Positions 27,071 through 36,143 of a DNA stretch of 64,000 nucleotides are shown piece by piece. The first letter of the stretch is position 1, and each line of letters starts with the position of its first letter. Under the pieces are notes generated by a model. The model made no database searches, was not told where the DNA came from, and was given only the letters and a program-made list of their open reading frames with translations. This DNA is from CAUPWF01 sp964369775. Its GTDB lineage: Bacteria > Bacillota > Clostridia > Lachnospirales > Lachnospiraceae. A program made the translations under genes and the position numbers. The stretch is taken from assembly GCA_964369775.1 (NCBI GenBank), contig CAYJHQ010000008.1:18035-82034 (forward strand), read 5' to 3'.

Positions 27071-28202
27071 TTATACTTTCCTTTCCACCTTTTCCAAGAA
27101 CAATTTCTCCGGCTTCATCTAGCTTTCTAATAATCGCAACAATCTTTTGCTGTGCTGCTTCTACATCTCGCAACCTTACATTGAATGTAATCTCTAAATC
27201 GGACTGTACAGTCTCTGCCATCCTTGATGACATATTTGAAAAGAATGCTTGTAGCATTTCTTGGCTTGCCCCTTTAAGCGCATAAACCACATCCTTCATA
27301 TCGCAATCGCGAATAAATCTTTGGATAGAGTTGTTGTCCATAGCCAAGATATCTTCGAATACAAACATCTTTTTTCGAATCTCTTCTGCAAGCATCGGAT
27401 TGCCTTTTCCCATCTCGTCGAAGATGTATTTTTCATTGCTTCTGTCCATGTGATTCATAACATCTGCAATATAATCAATTCCACCAACTTCTGTAAAGTC
27501 TGTCGTAAGTACATTGTCTAGTTTCTTCGCAAGTTGTGACTCTACTACTTTGATAATATCTGGAGACGCACTCTCCATCTGTGCAATACTTTCTACTACT
27601 TTTATTCGTTTTGCTTCTGGGAGCTCTGCAATTACGCCGGCCGCTTGATCTGGTTCTGCATAAGACAATACTAACGCTATCGTCTGCGGTCTTTCTCTTT
27701 GTAATACCGAAAACAGATTCTTAATATCTACTTTTGATATAAAATCAAAGGAGCGATTTTTAAGAAACTTGGTCATCTTCTTCAAAAGTTCATTCGCTGT
27801 AGATTCTCCATATGTCTTTTCTAATACTGCTCTCGCATATTCGATACCACCATCTGTTACCACCTTTTGAGTCAGACAAGATTTGTAAAAATCATCTAAT
27901 ATCATCTGTGTCTCTTCTGACTGTATATGTCCTAACTTTGCAATCTCAAGTGTAAGCTTCTCAACTTCCTCTTCTGTTAGATATTTATATACCTTAGCCG
28001 CGTTATCTGCACCTAGTGATGCTATAATTGTCGCTGCTTTTCTTCCTGCAGGTATCTTAGCCAAAATTTCTGACATATCTACTTCTGGTTCTTTAAGCTC
28101 TACTGGTTGAGGGGCTTGTTGTTCTAGGGATTGACTTTTCTCTTTTGCTGTTGCTTTCTCTTTTCCTACTGCCTTTTCTTTAGGTGCTTGTTTAGCCTTC
28201 AT
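27063..28202 (-). CDS. fliG: Motor switch protein FliG with lysine-rich N-terminal extension
   Basis: A 379-residue rotor protein. The FliG domains start near residue 50 (AGRKAATIIASLGADNAAKV) and end with the C-terminal torque domain, which keeps the charged pattern in IRKKMFVFEDILAMDNNSIQRF. Usual FliG is about 330-340 residues; here about 45 extra residues, rich in Lys, Glu, Ala and Gln, precede it. ATG 28202 is preferred over 28208 because GGAGGGG lies 6 bases ahead of it. It overlaps fliF slightly. Confidence 0.94.
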   Translation of the reverse strand: MKAKQAPKEKAVGKEKATAKEKSQSLEQQAPQPVELKEPEVDMSEILAKIPAGRKAATIIASLGADNAAKVYKYLTEEEVEKLTLEIAKLGHIQSEETQMILDDFYKSCLTQKVVTDGGIEYARAVLEKTYGESTANELLKKMTKFLKNRSFDFISKVDIKNLFSVLQRERPQTIALVLSYAEPDQAAGVIAELPEAKRIKVVESIAQMESASPDIIKVVESQLAKKLDNVLTTDFTEVGGIDYIADVMNHMDRSNEKYIFDEMGKGNPMLAEEIRKKMFVFEDILAMDNNSIQRFIRDCDMKDVVYALKGASQEMLQAFFSNMSSRMAETVQSDLEITFNVRLRDVEAAQQKIVAIIRKLDEAGEIVLGKGGKESIIV

Positions 28203-29793
28203 TTTCATCCCCTCCGTTCAACCAAGTTCTCAGCATTTGAGCTGATATTTCAGGATTTTCGTCTGTAAATCCTCTGATTACTTCTCTAAGTTCACGGGTT
28301 CTATCACTGTGGGTTTTTGGCATATCCATAACTACGGCTCTCTCTTCTTGTATCTCTCCCAGTATGAAATCATCTTCCTCCAACTCTCTTTGTCTTCTCT
28401 TTTTCCCTTTAATTTTAGCAATAATGCTAATTACAATTATCAGTAGAAGTAATACCCCTGCTCCTATTGCAAACAAAAGTGGATTTTGTTGTATCAATTC
28501 CGTAATCGCCACTGGCACTACAGAATCTCCACTACCCTCAGCATCACTTTCATCACCTTCATAAAACGGTGCATTAACCACTGTTATATTATCTTCTCGG
28601 TCATCAACATCAATCCCTGTTGCATTTCCAACTAAGTCTCTCAATTCGTTTTGCGATACTCCGTTTAACGTCTCGCTATTAATCGAAACTGATATCGTTA
28701 AGTCTTCCAAGGTGCCTTCTTGAATCTCACCTTGTTCTCTGATTTCATTTACCAAGTAATCTCTTGTCGCAGTCTCACTAAGCGTTCCTTCACCATCTGT
28801 TGATGTTCCATTGTACTGCGTCGCTTCCGCATTAGTCTCTGTTCCAGCAACCCCACTTGCCGCAGTCGATCCATCCGCTGCTACAATCGATGTGGTCTCT
28901 TCATCGACAATTCCTGTCTTATCCTCTTGATCTATCTTTTCTGGAGTTGAGTACGTAATCGTCTCTCTGATAATTTTTTCAGTATTCACTGTGCCTGTTG
29001 CTGAAACTTTTATATTATCCGCCCCAAAAAAAGGTGCTAAAATATTAATTACTTTTTTCGCCGTCTCCGACTCAATCAATTGTGCAATCTCTTGCGAAGC
29101 CTCTGAACTCATATTCGATTCTTGTGTTGACACTTCAATTCCATTCCCGTCAAACACACCAACTTCATCCATCTCCATATTAGGAACACTTTGTGCCACT
29201 AATCTTTGTATTGCTAATGCTTGTTCTGTCGAGGGGCTCCCACCATCTTCCATCGCTACAACCACTGATGCGCTAGCCGTATTTGTATCCGTTCCGTCTT
29301 GTAATACATACTTTTGTTCTTCAGCTAAAGCTATTGTGACCTTTGCATCCTTCACTCCATCAAAATAGCGAATAGTTGCTCCTATTCGATCTTGAAGTTC
29401 ATATAGCTTATATTGTTCTTTTTCTGTGTCCGTAGTCATGCCACCTGCATTTTCCGTAAACACATCATATGTAAATCCACTTTTAGGGTATCCTTCAAAC
29501 ACCAAAGTCGCTCTCGTCTCATCTGCCACTTTACTGTCTACTAAGATATCCCCATTATCTTTATATTCATATTCGATGCCATCTTCTTGTAATTTAGACA
29601 CAATTGTCGATGCTTCATCTTCATTGATTCCTGAAAAAAGTACTTCGTACTCCGTATGGTTTAAGAAAGCTGCAATTCCAATCGCTAATGCAATCACCGC
29701 CACAACTCCCACTGCTGTTAAAACCTTCGTTCTTTTGCTATAGCGTTCCAAGTATTCGTTTACTTGTGAAAACCTATCTTTTATTTTTTCCAT
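28192..29793 (-). CDS. fliF: MS-ring protein FliF
   Basis: A 533-residue membrane ring protein. One transmembrane helix is near 23-45 and the second near 435-460. Ring-building motifs (YEVLFSGINEDEASTIVSKL, then AVVVAMEDGG and the YscJ-type domain) lie between. A Thr/Gly-rich loop occupies about 290-345. The C-terminal tail (about 490-533, QMLRTWLN) is the FliG-binding segment. It nucleates flagellar assembly. Confidence 0.96.
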   Translation of the reverse strand: MEKIKDRFSQVNEYLERYSKRTKVLTAVGVVAVIALAIGIAAFLNHTEYEVLFSGINEDEASTIVSKLQEDGIEYEYKDNGDILVDSKVADETRATLVFEGYPKSGFTYDVFTENAGGMTTDTEKEQYKLYELQDRIGATIRYFDGVKDAKVTIALAEEQKYVLQDGTDTNTASASVVVAMEDGGSPSTEQALAIQRLVAQSVPNMEMDEVGVFDGNGIEVSTQESNMSSEASQEIAQLIESETAKKVINILAPFFGADNIKVSATGTVNTEKIIRETITYSTPEKIDQEDKTGIVDEETTSIVAADGSTAASGVAGTETNAEATQYNGTSTDGEGTLSETATRDYLVNEIREQGEIQEGTLEDLTISVSINSETLNGVSQNELRDLVGNATGIDVDDREDNITVVNAPFYEGDESDAEGSGDSVVPVAITELIQQNPLLFAIGAGVLLLLIIVISIIAKIKGKKRRQRELEEDDFILGEIQEERAVVMDMPKTHSDRTRELREVIRGFTDENPEISAQMLRTWLNGGDENEG

Positions 29794-29813
29794 ATTTTCA
29801 TCCGTCTTTCAAA

Positions 29814-30119
29814 TTATAGGCTAATTCGCATCAATTCATTGTATGACTCAATTGCTTTATTTCTTAATTCTACTAATAAATCCACTGACAGCTGCGCTTC
29901 TGCTGCTGCTAGTGAAACCGTATGTGTATCATCAATCTGACCTGTCGCAAGTAAATACTGTTTTTCTTCTAAATCGCTTTGGGTTGACTTTACATTTTCT
30001 ACAGCATTTGAAAAAATGCTCTCAAATATATTTGAAGAAGTTCCCTTACTGTTTACTGACTGCATTTGTTTTAATTCATCGATAGTTGTCATCTTTTGAA
30101 TCGGTGTTATAAATTCCAT
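29814..30119 (-). CDS. fliE: Hook-basal body protein FliE
   Basis: A 101-residue rod adaptor joining the MS ring to the rod. The C-terminal half (DDTHTVSLAAAEAQLSVDLL then VELRNKAIESYNELMRISL) is typical of FliE. It directly follows flgB; the expected flgC between them is missing and found at 17724. Start ATG at 30119. Confidence 0.93.
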   Translation of the reverse strand: MEFITPIQKMTTIDELKQMQSVNSKGTSSNIFESIFSNAVENVKSTQSDLEEKQYLLATGQIDDTHTVSLAAAEAQLSVDLLVELRNKAIESYNELMRISL

Positions 30120-30151
30120 ATAATAATCCCTCCCACTTCGCTAAAATTTAA

Positions 30152-30538
30152 CTACTGTCCTTTAATAGCTGTTCTAATCCTAGTTATGTCACTATTGATT
30201 GAGTTTAATTCTGTCTGGTACTGTAGTGCAACTCGAGTTAACTCTATCATCTCTACCTCCGTATTCACATTATTTCCATCTAATCGTGTCCCTTCTGCCG
30301 TTGATTCATGTACCGTTGGTGACACGTTCATAATTGCATTATTTATCGTATTTTCGTTGTTACTCACCATAGCAGTTTCAAGTTGTTGACGGAATGTCTC
30401 TTCGAATGTAACATATTGCGCTTTATACCCTGGTGTCTCGCCATTTGCTATATTATTAGATGTAACCCCTTGCTTTAACCACAAATAATCTAACGATTTT
30501 CCCATCATCTGAATTGAGTTTCCAAATATATTTGACAT
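30152..30538 (-). CDS. flgB: Proximal rod protein FlgB, first gene of the flagellar operon
   Basis: A 128-residue rod protein: LDYLWLKQGVTSNNIANGET at about 13-32 and a C-terminal NNVNTEVEMIELTRVALQYQ segment. ATG 30538 is chosen because AAAAGGAG (30546-30553) lies 7 bases upstream; a longer frame from 30562 lacks a site. It opens the 32-gene minus-strand operon, about 105 bases after the predicted transcription start. Confidence 0.93.
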   Translation of the reverse strand: MSNIFGNSIQMMGKSLDYLWLKQGVTSNNIANGETPGYKAQYVTFEETFRQQLETAMVSNNENTINNAIMNVSPTVHESTAEGTRLDGNNVNTEVEMIELTRVALQYQTELNSINSDITRIRTAIKGQ

Positions 30539-30650
30539 GCTTTCACTCCTTTTCTGAGTCACAAAACACTGATTACAAAGTTTCTCAACTTTTAATGTTT
30601 GACTATATTAATCCAATTTCTTTTATGACAGTTTTTTTCTTGTTCTGTTC

Positions 30651-30679
30651 ATTATACCCCTTTCTTTTTTCAATTTCAA
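30651..30679 (-). promoter_or_regulatory. Vegetative (sigma-A) promoter of the 32-gene flagellar operon
   Basis: On the minus strand TTGAAA (30674-30679), 17 bases, TATAAT (30651-30656). The -10 is perfect and the -35 has 5 of 6 matches. The stretch 30539-30851 between flgB and pilZ (313 bases, no gene) holds this and the divergent pilZ promoter; I see no riboswitch there. Confidence 0.82.
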
Positions 30680-30777
30680 CATTTTTCGTGAATTATCTAC
30701 ATACGTGTAACTTTTTCCAGTTTCTCTTTTCCGCCCTGATTTTCTCGGTTTTCTATGAATTGTTACATCGATTCTCC

Positions 30778-30806
30778 TTGCTATTTCTCCTTCCTTTTTG
30801 TATAAT
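30778..30806 (+). promoter_or_regulatory. Vegetative promoter of pilZ gene
   Basis: TTGCTA (30778-30783), 17 bases, TATAAT (30801-30806) on the plus strand, about 45 bases before the ATG of the PilZ gene and back to back with the flagellar operon promoter. Confidence 0.65.
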
Positions 30807-30851
30807 TAATTAAATACATTCAACTGTTTCAAGGTTAAAAAGGAGTTAATT

Positions 30852-31526
30852 ATGATTCTTACCACTTGCAAAAAAGCAACCATCTATGACGTAGACTATA
30901 ATGAAATCAGCGTTGCAACTGTAACCGACGTCAGCGAAGATGGTGTTGAACTTGTCATAGCCGATGATGATATTGACAATTTAGACTCTGAGATGAACGT
31001 CACTTTTTTCGATGAACAAAAGGGTCTTGTAACTTATCGTTGCTCACTATACAGCAAAAAGAAATATTTAAATGAACACAATATTCTAGTGCACAATATG
31101 ACTTGCACCCCACTTCAGGAAATTTCTACCGTACAGAGGAGAAATGATTTCAAAATCCCTGTCTCTATACCGATTGAGTACGCTTTGATTCCAACTCAAG
31201 AAGAATTGGATTCCGATGTCGTACAACATGACAAGTACAGATCTGCTACAACAGTAAACCTAAGTGCTGGAGGCATCTTTTTCTATTGCGACGATGAACT
31301 TTTCGAAGGCCGCGAACTGAACATATTACTACCGATTGCGCATTCTTCTAGAATTAAATTGTCCGCTACTATTTTGCGCAAAATCGAAGTTGAAGAGAAT
31401 TCTGCAATTGCAAACTTTGGTTATGGTTGTTCTTTTAATGAGATGCACTCCTCTACCGAAACCAAGCTACGAAGCTTTGTATATCAGCAACAGATGATTC
31501 TACATAAACGCAAACGATTAAAATAA
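30852..31526 (+). CDS. PilZ-domain c-di-GMP receptor (YcgR/DgrA-like)
   Basis: A 224-residue protein with an N-terminal YcgR-like domain (about 1-90) and a C-terminal PilZ domain (about 94-215). The c-di-GMP-binding motifs are QRRNDFK (95-101; the second Arg of RxxxR is Lys here) and NLSAGG (136-141). YcgR-type proteins slow the motor when c-di-GMP is high. Its location next to the flagellar operon, divergently transcribed, supports this. AAAAAGGAG precedes ATG 30852. The Lys substitution may weaken ligand binding. Confidence 0.87.
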   Translation: MILTTCKKATIYDVDYNEISVATVTDVSEDGVELVIADDDIDNLDSEMNVTFFDEQKGLVTYRCSLYSKKKYLNEHNILVHNMTCTPLQEISTVQRRNDFKIPVSIPIEYALIPTQEELDSDVVQHDKYRSATTVNLSAGGIFFYCDDELFEGRELNILLPIAHSSRIKLSATILRKIEVEENSAIANFGYGCSFNEMHSSTETKLRSFVYQQQMILHKRKRLK

Positions 31527-31530
31527 CAAC

Positions 31531-31590
31531 ACTATAAAGGGCAGTTGAGAAATCATCATCTTTGACTATTTCTCAACTGCCCTTTATAGT
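31531..31590. terminator. Bidirectional terminator between pilZ and the FlhB-like gene
   Basis: A 22-base perfect stem (31531-31552 with 31569-31590) and 16-base loop lie between convergent genes. T-rich sequence follows on both strands, so it can serve both. Confidence 0.87.
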
Positions 31591-31601
31591 TGTTCTCTTA
31601 T

Positions 31602-31916
31602 TTACTCTTCTTTCTCTTCATTCGCTTCTATCTCCGAATTACTTTCACCTGGTCTATAATTCAAAAAATACACATAAATATCTACAATTGCTTGATAGAG
31701 TTCATCTGGGATCTCTCTCCCTAATTCCAACTGTGTCAACATTGTAGCTAAGGAGTTATCTTCATATACTGGTATATCATTTTTTTGCGCCACTTCTACT
31801 ATTTTCTCTGCTACATACCCCATCCCTGAGGCTACAACTATTGGAGCTAGTTGTTCTGATTCATCGTAGGTTAATGCAACAGCTTTCTTGTTTAACAAAT
31901 CATCAAATCGAGACAT
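31602..31916 (-). CDS. Stand-alone FlhB C-terminal homologue (FlhB2/YlqH type)
   Basis: A 104-residue protein that matches only the cytoplasmic domain of FlhB after the cleavage site: KKAVALTYDESEQLAPIVVA, then VEVAQKNDIPVYEDNSLATM. There is no membrane part and no NPTH site. Such proteins are found in many Firmicutes and may replace the cleaved FlhB tail in export switching. The C-terminus is acidic. It overlaps the upstream FliK-like gene by 14 bases, so both probably act together. Confidence 0.85.
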   Translation of the reverse strand: MSRFDDLLNKKAVALTYDESEQLAPIVVASGMGYVAEKIVEVAQKNDIPVYEDNSLATMLTQLELGREIPDELYQAIVDIYVYFLNYRPGESNSEIEANEEKEE

Positions 31917-33339
31917 TTATCGAATTCTTCCTTTCAAATATTTTATTAAAGGCTGCTGATATCGGAATCGACCGATTGTCCACATCTACAAACAACTCTT
32001 CCGTCTGTATCGTATTTGCAGAAAATATCCCTGCGATATCCTTTTTTATCTGGCTCATCTCGCCCTCGAGACTCTGCGGACAGCCAAGTTGCATCTTTAT
32101 ATTGCCGCCTTGGTAAATAAAGTACATATCAAAAAAACCTAAATCTTGAACATCAAATTTTATCAATCCTTGTATCGTTCTTTCTCTGCTATCTTCCATA
32201 GTTTTATCTTTTTCAGCATCTGGATCAATCCACATTTCGGCAAACATAAGCTTTCCATTAATCTGCATTGGAAGCATCATGTGAAGAATTGGCATATACA
32301 CACTTTCATTCAATAAAATAGCCTGCATTAAATTACGAAATACACTTTTATTTTCAGGTCCTGCTTTTCCTGATACACCCGATTCAATTAATTCAACCAG
32401 ACCATCCATCCACTTTTGTTTCTTTACCGATTTTTCATAATCTGTGTTTTGCAACACTTGAAACAATACAGCTGGGTCAAAGTTTTGAAATACTTTTTGC
32501 ATCCCCTGATATCTCAATAGATTTTCAAATGCTTCCAGCACTCGATTTGGCAATCCATTTTCGCACCTTGCAATATAATTCGATAACATCGATGTCAGTT
32601 CCCTTAGTTGACCTCTATCGTGTAATTGCATAATGTTCTTATTAAGAAATGGGATAATCGACTCCTTAATTTGAAACACCGTCTGCTCCAGACCCTCTCC
32701 TGATGCTCCTATCGAAAAATTTAGATTACTCATCATCTCTTTTAACATAGCGCTTTCATTTTTAAACAAATTCTTTGCAATTTTGTCTAGCAAATTTTCT
32801 ACATTTTTCATCATATGTCGACTCTCCGACATATCTGTATACTTTTTCAGGAAATCCAGTATAGATGCACGCAATTCTACTGACTTTGATTGTTGCATCA
32901 CTTGGTTTAGCAACTCAAAGAACACTCCGCTAAATCGCACCGCCGCACTGCTTTGCCCTTTCATAAAACCAGCTAGTTCTTCTTCGCTCATTCCTATCAT
33001 CTCAAAAAATCGTGCAATCTTTTCAGCAAACTCGTCACCCATCCCCGACTCTGCAATTGTTGCAAATCTCTCAAAGAATAGCTTGGCAAACTCTTCTGAC
33101 ATGTTTGGCAGTTGGCTAACTTTTTGTAAAAAATTCTCGTAGTTGGAGTCGTATCTAAATTTCATTGCTACATTTTCTTCTTGAGATGCTGCATCACTTC
33201 TCGCATCTGGTTTCAATACTTTATCAGGTCGTATCGCTCCTTGAATAGACGGATCCACCTGTCTTGAAATGCTATTTTTCGCTTGATTCGCATTGTCGTA
33301 TCCCACTGCTGGGGTTGTAATTTTTAAAATATTTGACAT
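31903..33339 (-). CDS. FliK-like hypothetical protein paired with FlhB2 (YlqG type)
   Basis: A 478-residue mainly helical, soluble protein without signal peptide. I do not recognise a firm family. The C-terminal part (about 375-440, ending in LIKFDVQDLGFFDMYFIYQ and GNIKMQLGC) resembles the Flg_hook domain of FliK. Its gene overlaps that of the FlhB tail homologue, as in the ylqG-ylqH pair of Bacillus. Start ATG 33339 is preferred over 33357, since AGGTGA lies 6 bases ahead. Possible role: a second export-switch or length-control factor; this is inference. Confidence 0.55.
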   Translation of the reverse strand: MSNILKITTPAVGYDNANQAKNSISRQVDPSIQGAIRPDKVLKPDARSDAASQEENVAMKFRYDSNYENFLQKVSQLPNMSEEFAKLFFERFATIAESGMGDEFAEKIARFFEMIGMSEEELAGFMKGQSSAAVRFSGVFFELLNQVMQQSKSVELRASILDFLKKYTDMSESRHMMKNVENLLDKIAKNLFKNESAMLKEMMSNLNFSIGASGEGLEQTVFQIKESIIPFLNKNIMQLHDRGQLRELTSMLSNYIARCENGLPNRVLEAFENLLRYQGMQKVFQNFDPAVLFQVLQNTDYEKSVKKQKWMDGLVELIESGVSGKAGPENKSVFRNLMQAILLNESVYMPILHMMLPMQINGKLMFAEMWIDPDAEKDKTMEDSRERTIQGLIKFDVQDLGFFDMYFIYQGGNIKMQLGCPQSLEGEMSQIKKDIAGIFSANTIQTEELFVDVDNRSIPISAAFNKIFERKNSINVSI

Positions 33340-33419
33340 TTCTTCACCTACTAACAATTATTTTGTTCCAATTACAGCTATTTTGTATTATAATTATATA
33401 CAGATACATTACCACAAGA

Positions 33420-33448
33420 TTGTTTGTGTTTGCAATGATTTATATAAC
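33420..33448 (+). promoter_or_regulatory. Possible promoter of the cheA operon
   Basis: TTGTTT (33420-33425), 17 bases, TATAAC (33443-33448), ahead of AAGGTGG and the cheA ATG at 33474. The -35 is weak. No sigma-28 motif was found in this 130-base divergent gap. Confidence 0.35.
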
Positions 33449-33473
33449 TTTATTATAAGGTGGTGCCAATAAT

Positions 33474-35597
33474 ATGGAAAACATTAGTGAAGGATTATTA
33501 GATACTTATCTTTTCGAATCTAGTTCTCTACTAGAACGGCTTGACGAAATTTTAATTGAGGCCGAACAAAATGGAGACTTATCAGTCGATGATGTAAATG
33601 AAATTTTCAGAAGTATGCATACAATAAAGGGTTCCTCCGCAATGATGGAATTCCAACCCCTTATGGAAATTTCTCATCATGTAGAAGACTTATTCTTTGA
33701 AATCAGAGAAAATGGAATGGACTCCCTTTCTCAGAAACAAAAAAGTGAACTTTTTAATCTGCTCTTTCGTTGCGTTGATAGACTACGTGAAGATTTAGAA
33801 AAAGTTACAAACGGTGAAGAGCTAAATATGAACATTGATGCATTCATCGATGAAATCAACTCATTTTTAAGTGAAGGCGATGCTGTGGAATCTAGTGATA
33901 GCAAAGAAGTTCCACTTACTTTTGAAGGTTTACCTGATTTGGATTGCCCTTATTTCATCCACATTTTATTTGATGAAGATTGTGGCATGGAGAATTTACG
34001 CGCTTTTATGGTTGCAAATGCTTTGCAAGAAGAGGAGCTTAAATTTTTGCAGTACCCTACAGATGTTGAATCTGATGCAAGCACTATTGAGACCATTGCT
34101 AGTAATGGGTTTTACATAGGCTTTCATACAGAAGAGGATGTCCAGTCCGGAATCGATGTCATCACTTCTCTTAGTAATATTCGCTCCTACGAAATTGTCT
34201 TTAATCCAAAATACATGGACGACGACAGTGATTCACAAGTTAGCGACGAAGGAGTATCACCTACCACTACACAAAACAGCAGTTCTCCAACAGAAGCAAC
34301 TATATTTGAATCACCAGAAGTTGTAACTACAGATACGACCTCTATTCCAGTGGTTCCAACGCCACCGCAGCAAACTGTCTCTAACCAGTTAAAATCTTTA
34401 AAACAAAATAAACAGAGTCTTATCAGCGTAAACTTAAGTAAACTTGATAAGCTAATGGATATTGTGGGCGAGATTGTAATCACAGAATCAATGGTAACCG
34501 CTTCACCCGAGCTGCAAAACGTAAAACTAGATAACTTCTTGAAATCCACTCGTCAATTAAGAAAATTAACAGACGATTTACAAGATGTCGCTATGTCACT
34601 TCGTATGATACCTGTCGCTGGAACTTTCCAGAAGATGAATCGTATCGTTCGTGATATGGCAAAAACATTAGATAAAGATGTAAAACTTACAATCATTGGA
34701 GAAGATACAGAAATCGACAAGACAATTGTAGAAAATATTTCCGATCCGATTATGCATATCGTTCGTAACGCTATGGATCACGGTATAGAAAAAGATGTTC
34801 AAAAAAGAATCGATGCTGGTAAAAACCCACAAGGTGAAATCATTCTTTCTGCTCAACACGCAAGTAGCGAAGTTATCATTACCATCGAAAATGATGGTGA
34901 AGATTTCAATACAGAGGCGATTCTCAATAAAGCTGAGAAAAAAGGACTTCTTATTAAAGATAAAGATGATTATAGCAAGAAAGAAATACTTTCTCTTCTT
35001 ATGCTTCCAGGATTTTCAACCAATGCGCAAGTCACTGAATTTTCTGGACGCGGAGTTGGTCTCGATGTTGTAAAACGTAACGTAGAAGCCATTGGTGGTT
35101 CAGTTACTATTACAAACGACCCTGGTCAAAATTGTTGCTTCACTTTAAAGATTCCTTTAACTCTTGCTATTGTAGACGGTATGGAACTAAGTGTAGGTGA
35201 TCAGATATTCACTTTACCGATTGCAAATATAAAGCAATCCTTCAAAGCAAAGAATTCCGATGTGATTTATGACGCAACAGGAAATGAAATCATTCGTTGC
35301 ATGGATGAATTCTACCCTATAGTGCGCTTACACTCGCTATTTAATATTGAGCATAATTACTCCAAGATTGAAGATGGAGTATTGGTTTGGGTCGAATCTA
35401 CAGATCGTTCTTATTGCTTATTCATTGATTCATTAATCGGCGAGCAGCAAGTTGTAGTTAAACCTTTACCACCGTTTTTGAATCAGTTCAACATCAAACA
35501 ACAAGGTATCAGTGGTTGTACTATACTTGGAGATGGAAATATCAGCCTAATCCTTGATATCAATTCTATATATACTGCTGTTCAAAATAAATTTTAA
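33474..35597 (+). CDS. cheA: Chemotaxis histidine kinase CheA
   Basis: A 707-residue hybrid of five parts. The HPt domain has the phosphorylated His49 in MHTIKGSSAM. A P2-like region (about 150-245) and an acidic Ser/Thr linker follow. The dimerisation helices lie near 310-375. The ATPase domain has VRNAMDHGIE (N box) and SGRGVGLDVVKRNVEAIGG (G2). A CheW-like regulatory domain fills about 555-705. It is first in a plus-strand operon cheA-cheW-cheR-cheB. Confidence 0.96.
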   Translation: MENISEGLLDTYLFESSSLLERLDEILIEAEQNGDLSVDDVNEIFRSMHTIKGSSAMMEFQPLMEISHHVEDLFFEIRENGMDSLSQKQKSELFNLLFRCVDRLREDLEKVTNGEELNMNIDAFIDEINSFLSEGDAVESSDSKEVPLTFEGLPDLDCPYFIHILFDEDCGMENLRAFMVANALQEEELKFLQYPTDVESDASTIETIASNGFYIGFHTEEDVQSGIDVITSLSNIRSYEIVFNPKYMDDDSDSQVSDEGVSPTTTQNSSSPTEATIFESPEVVTTDTTSIPVVPTPPQQTVSNQLKSLKQNKQSLISVNLSKLDKLMDIVGEIVITESMVTASPELQNVKLDNFLKSTRQLRKLTDDLQDVAMSLRMIPVAGTFQKMNRIVRDMAKTLDKDVKLTIIGEDTEIDKTIVENISDPIMHIVRNAMDHGIEKDVQKRIDAGKNPQGEIILSAQHASSEVIITIENDGEDFNTEAILNKAEKKGLLIKDKDDYSKKEILSLLMLPGFSTNAQVTEFSGRGVGLDVVKRNVEAIGGSVTITNDPGQNCCFTLKIPLTLAIVDGMELSVGDQIFTLPIANIKQSFKAKNSDVIYDATGNEIIRCMDEFYPIVRLHSLFNIEHNYSKIEDGVLVWVESTDRSYCLFIDSLIGEQQVVVKPLPPFLNQFNIKQQGISGCTILGDGNISLILDINSIYTAVQNKF

Positions 35598-35654
35598 CAC
35601 ATGACGCTAAGTAGATTTATTCTATTTTGAAATATTGTCACAAGGAGGTTTCCC

Positions 35655-36122
35655 ATGGCAGATACACCTATTATCCCCGAAAACACGAACGAAGAATTAG
35701 AAACTTCAACCGAACGCTTTCTAACCTTCATGACTGACGGTCTAGTGATAGGCGTTAGTACTACAAATGTTTTAGAAATTATCGCAAATTATGCAATACG
35801 TCCACTCCCTTTACTCCCTGATTATATCAAAGGTGTAATTAACTTACGTGGACAAGTCCTACCTATATTAGATATGAGATTACGCATGAACAAACCATTT
35901 CAAGAATATGACACAAAGACTTGTATTATTATCCTAGATATCGATTCTATGCTAATTGGTCTTGTGGTTGATTCCGTATCTCAGGTTATCGATATCGATT
36001 TAAAGGATGCTTCTCCTATTCCTATTGAAAATCACCACGAGTTAACTAATGGCATGATTTCTTTAGAAGATGGGACAGTCGTCTTATTACTGGACTGTGG
36101 TGCAATTGTCAACACACATTAA
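35655..36122 (+). CDS. cheW: Chemotaxis coupling protein CheW (cheA operon copy)
   Basis: A 155-residue CheW with the canonical loop GVINLRGQVLPILDMRLRM (about 66-84) and LIGLVVDSVSQVIDID. It is more typical than the copy at 7365-7811. ATG at 35655 follows AAGGAGG. A short acidic N-terminus precedes the domain. Confidence 0.94.
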   Translation: MADTPIIPENTNEELETSTERFLTFMTDGLVIGVSTTNVLEIIANYAIRPLPLLPDYIKGVINLRGQVLPILDMRLRMNKPFQEYDTKTCIIILDIDSMLIGLVVDSVSQVIDIDLKDASPIPIENHHELTNGMISLEDGTVVLLLDCGAIVNTH

Positions 36123-36143
36123 CAGATTGAGAGGATATATACT

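Noticed and set aside
33363..33394. TATAAT-containing promoter candidates in the cheA divergent gap
   Set aside because: Several AT-rich -10 matches exist on both strands, but none has a -35 at 16-18 bases; only the weak element at 33420-33448 is listed.
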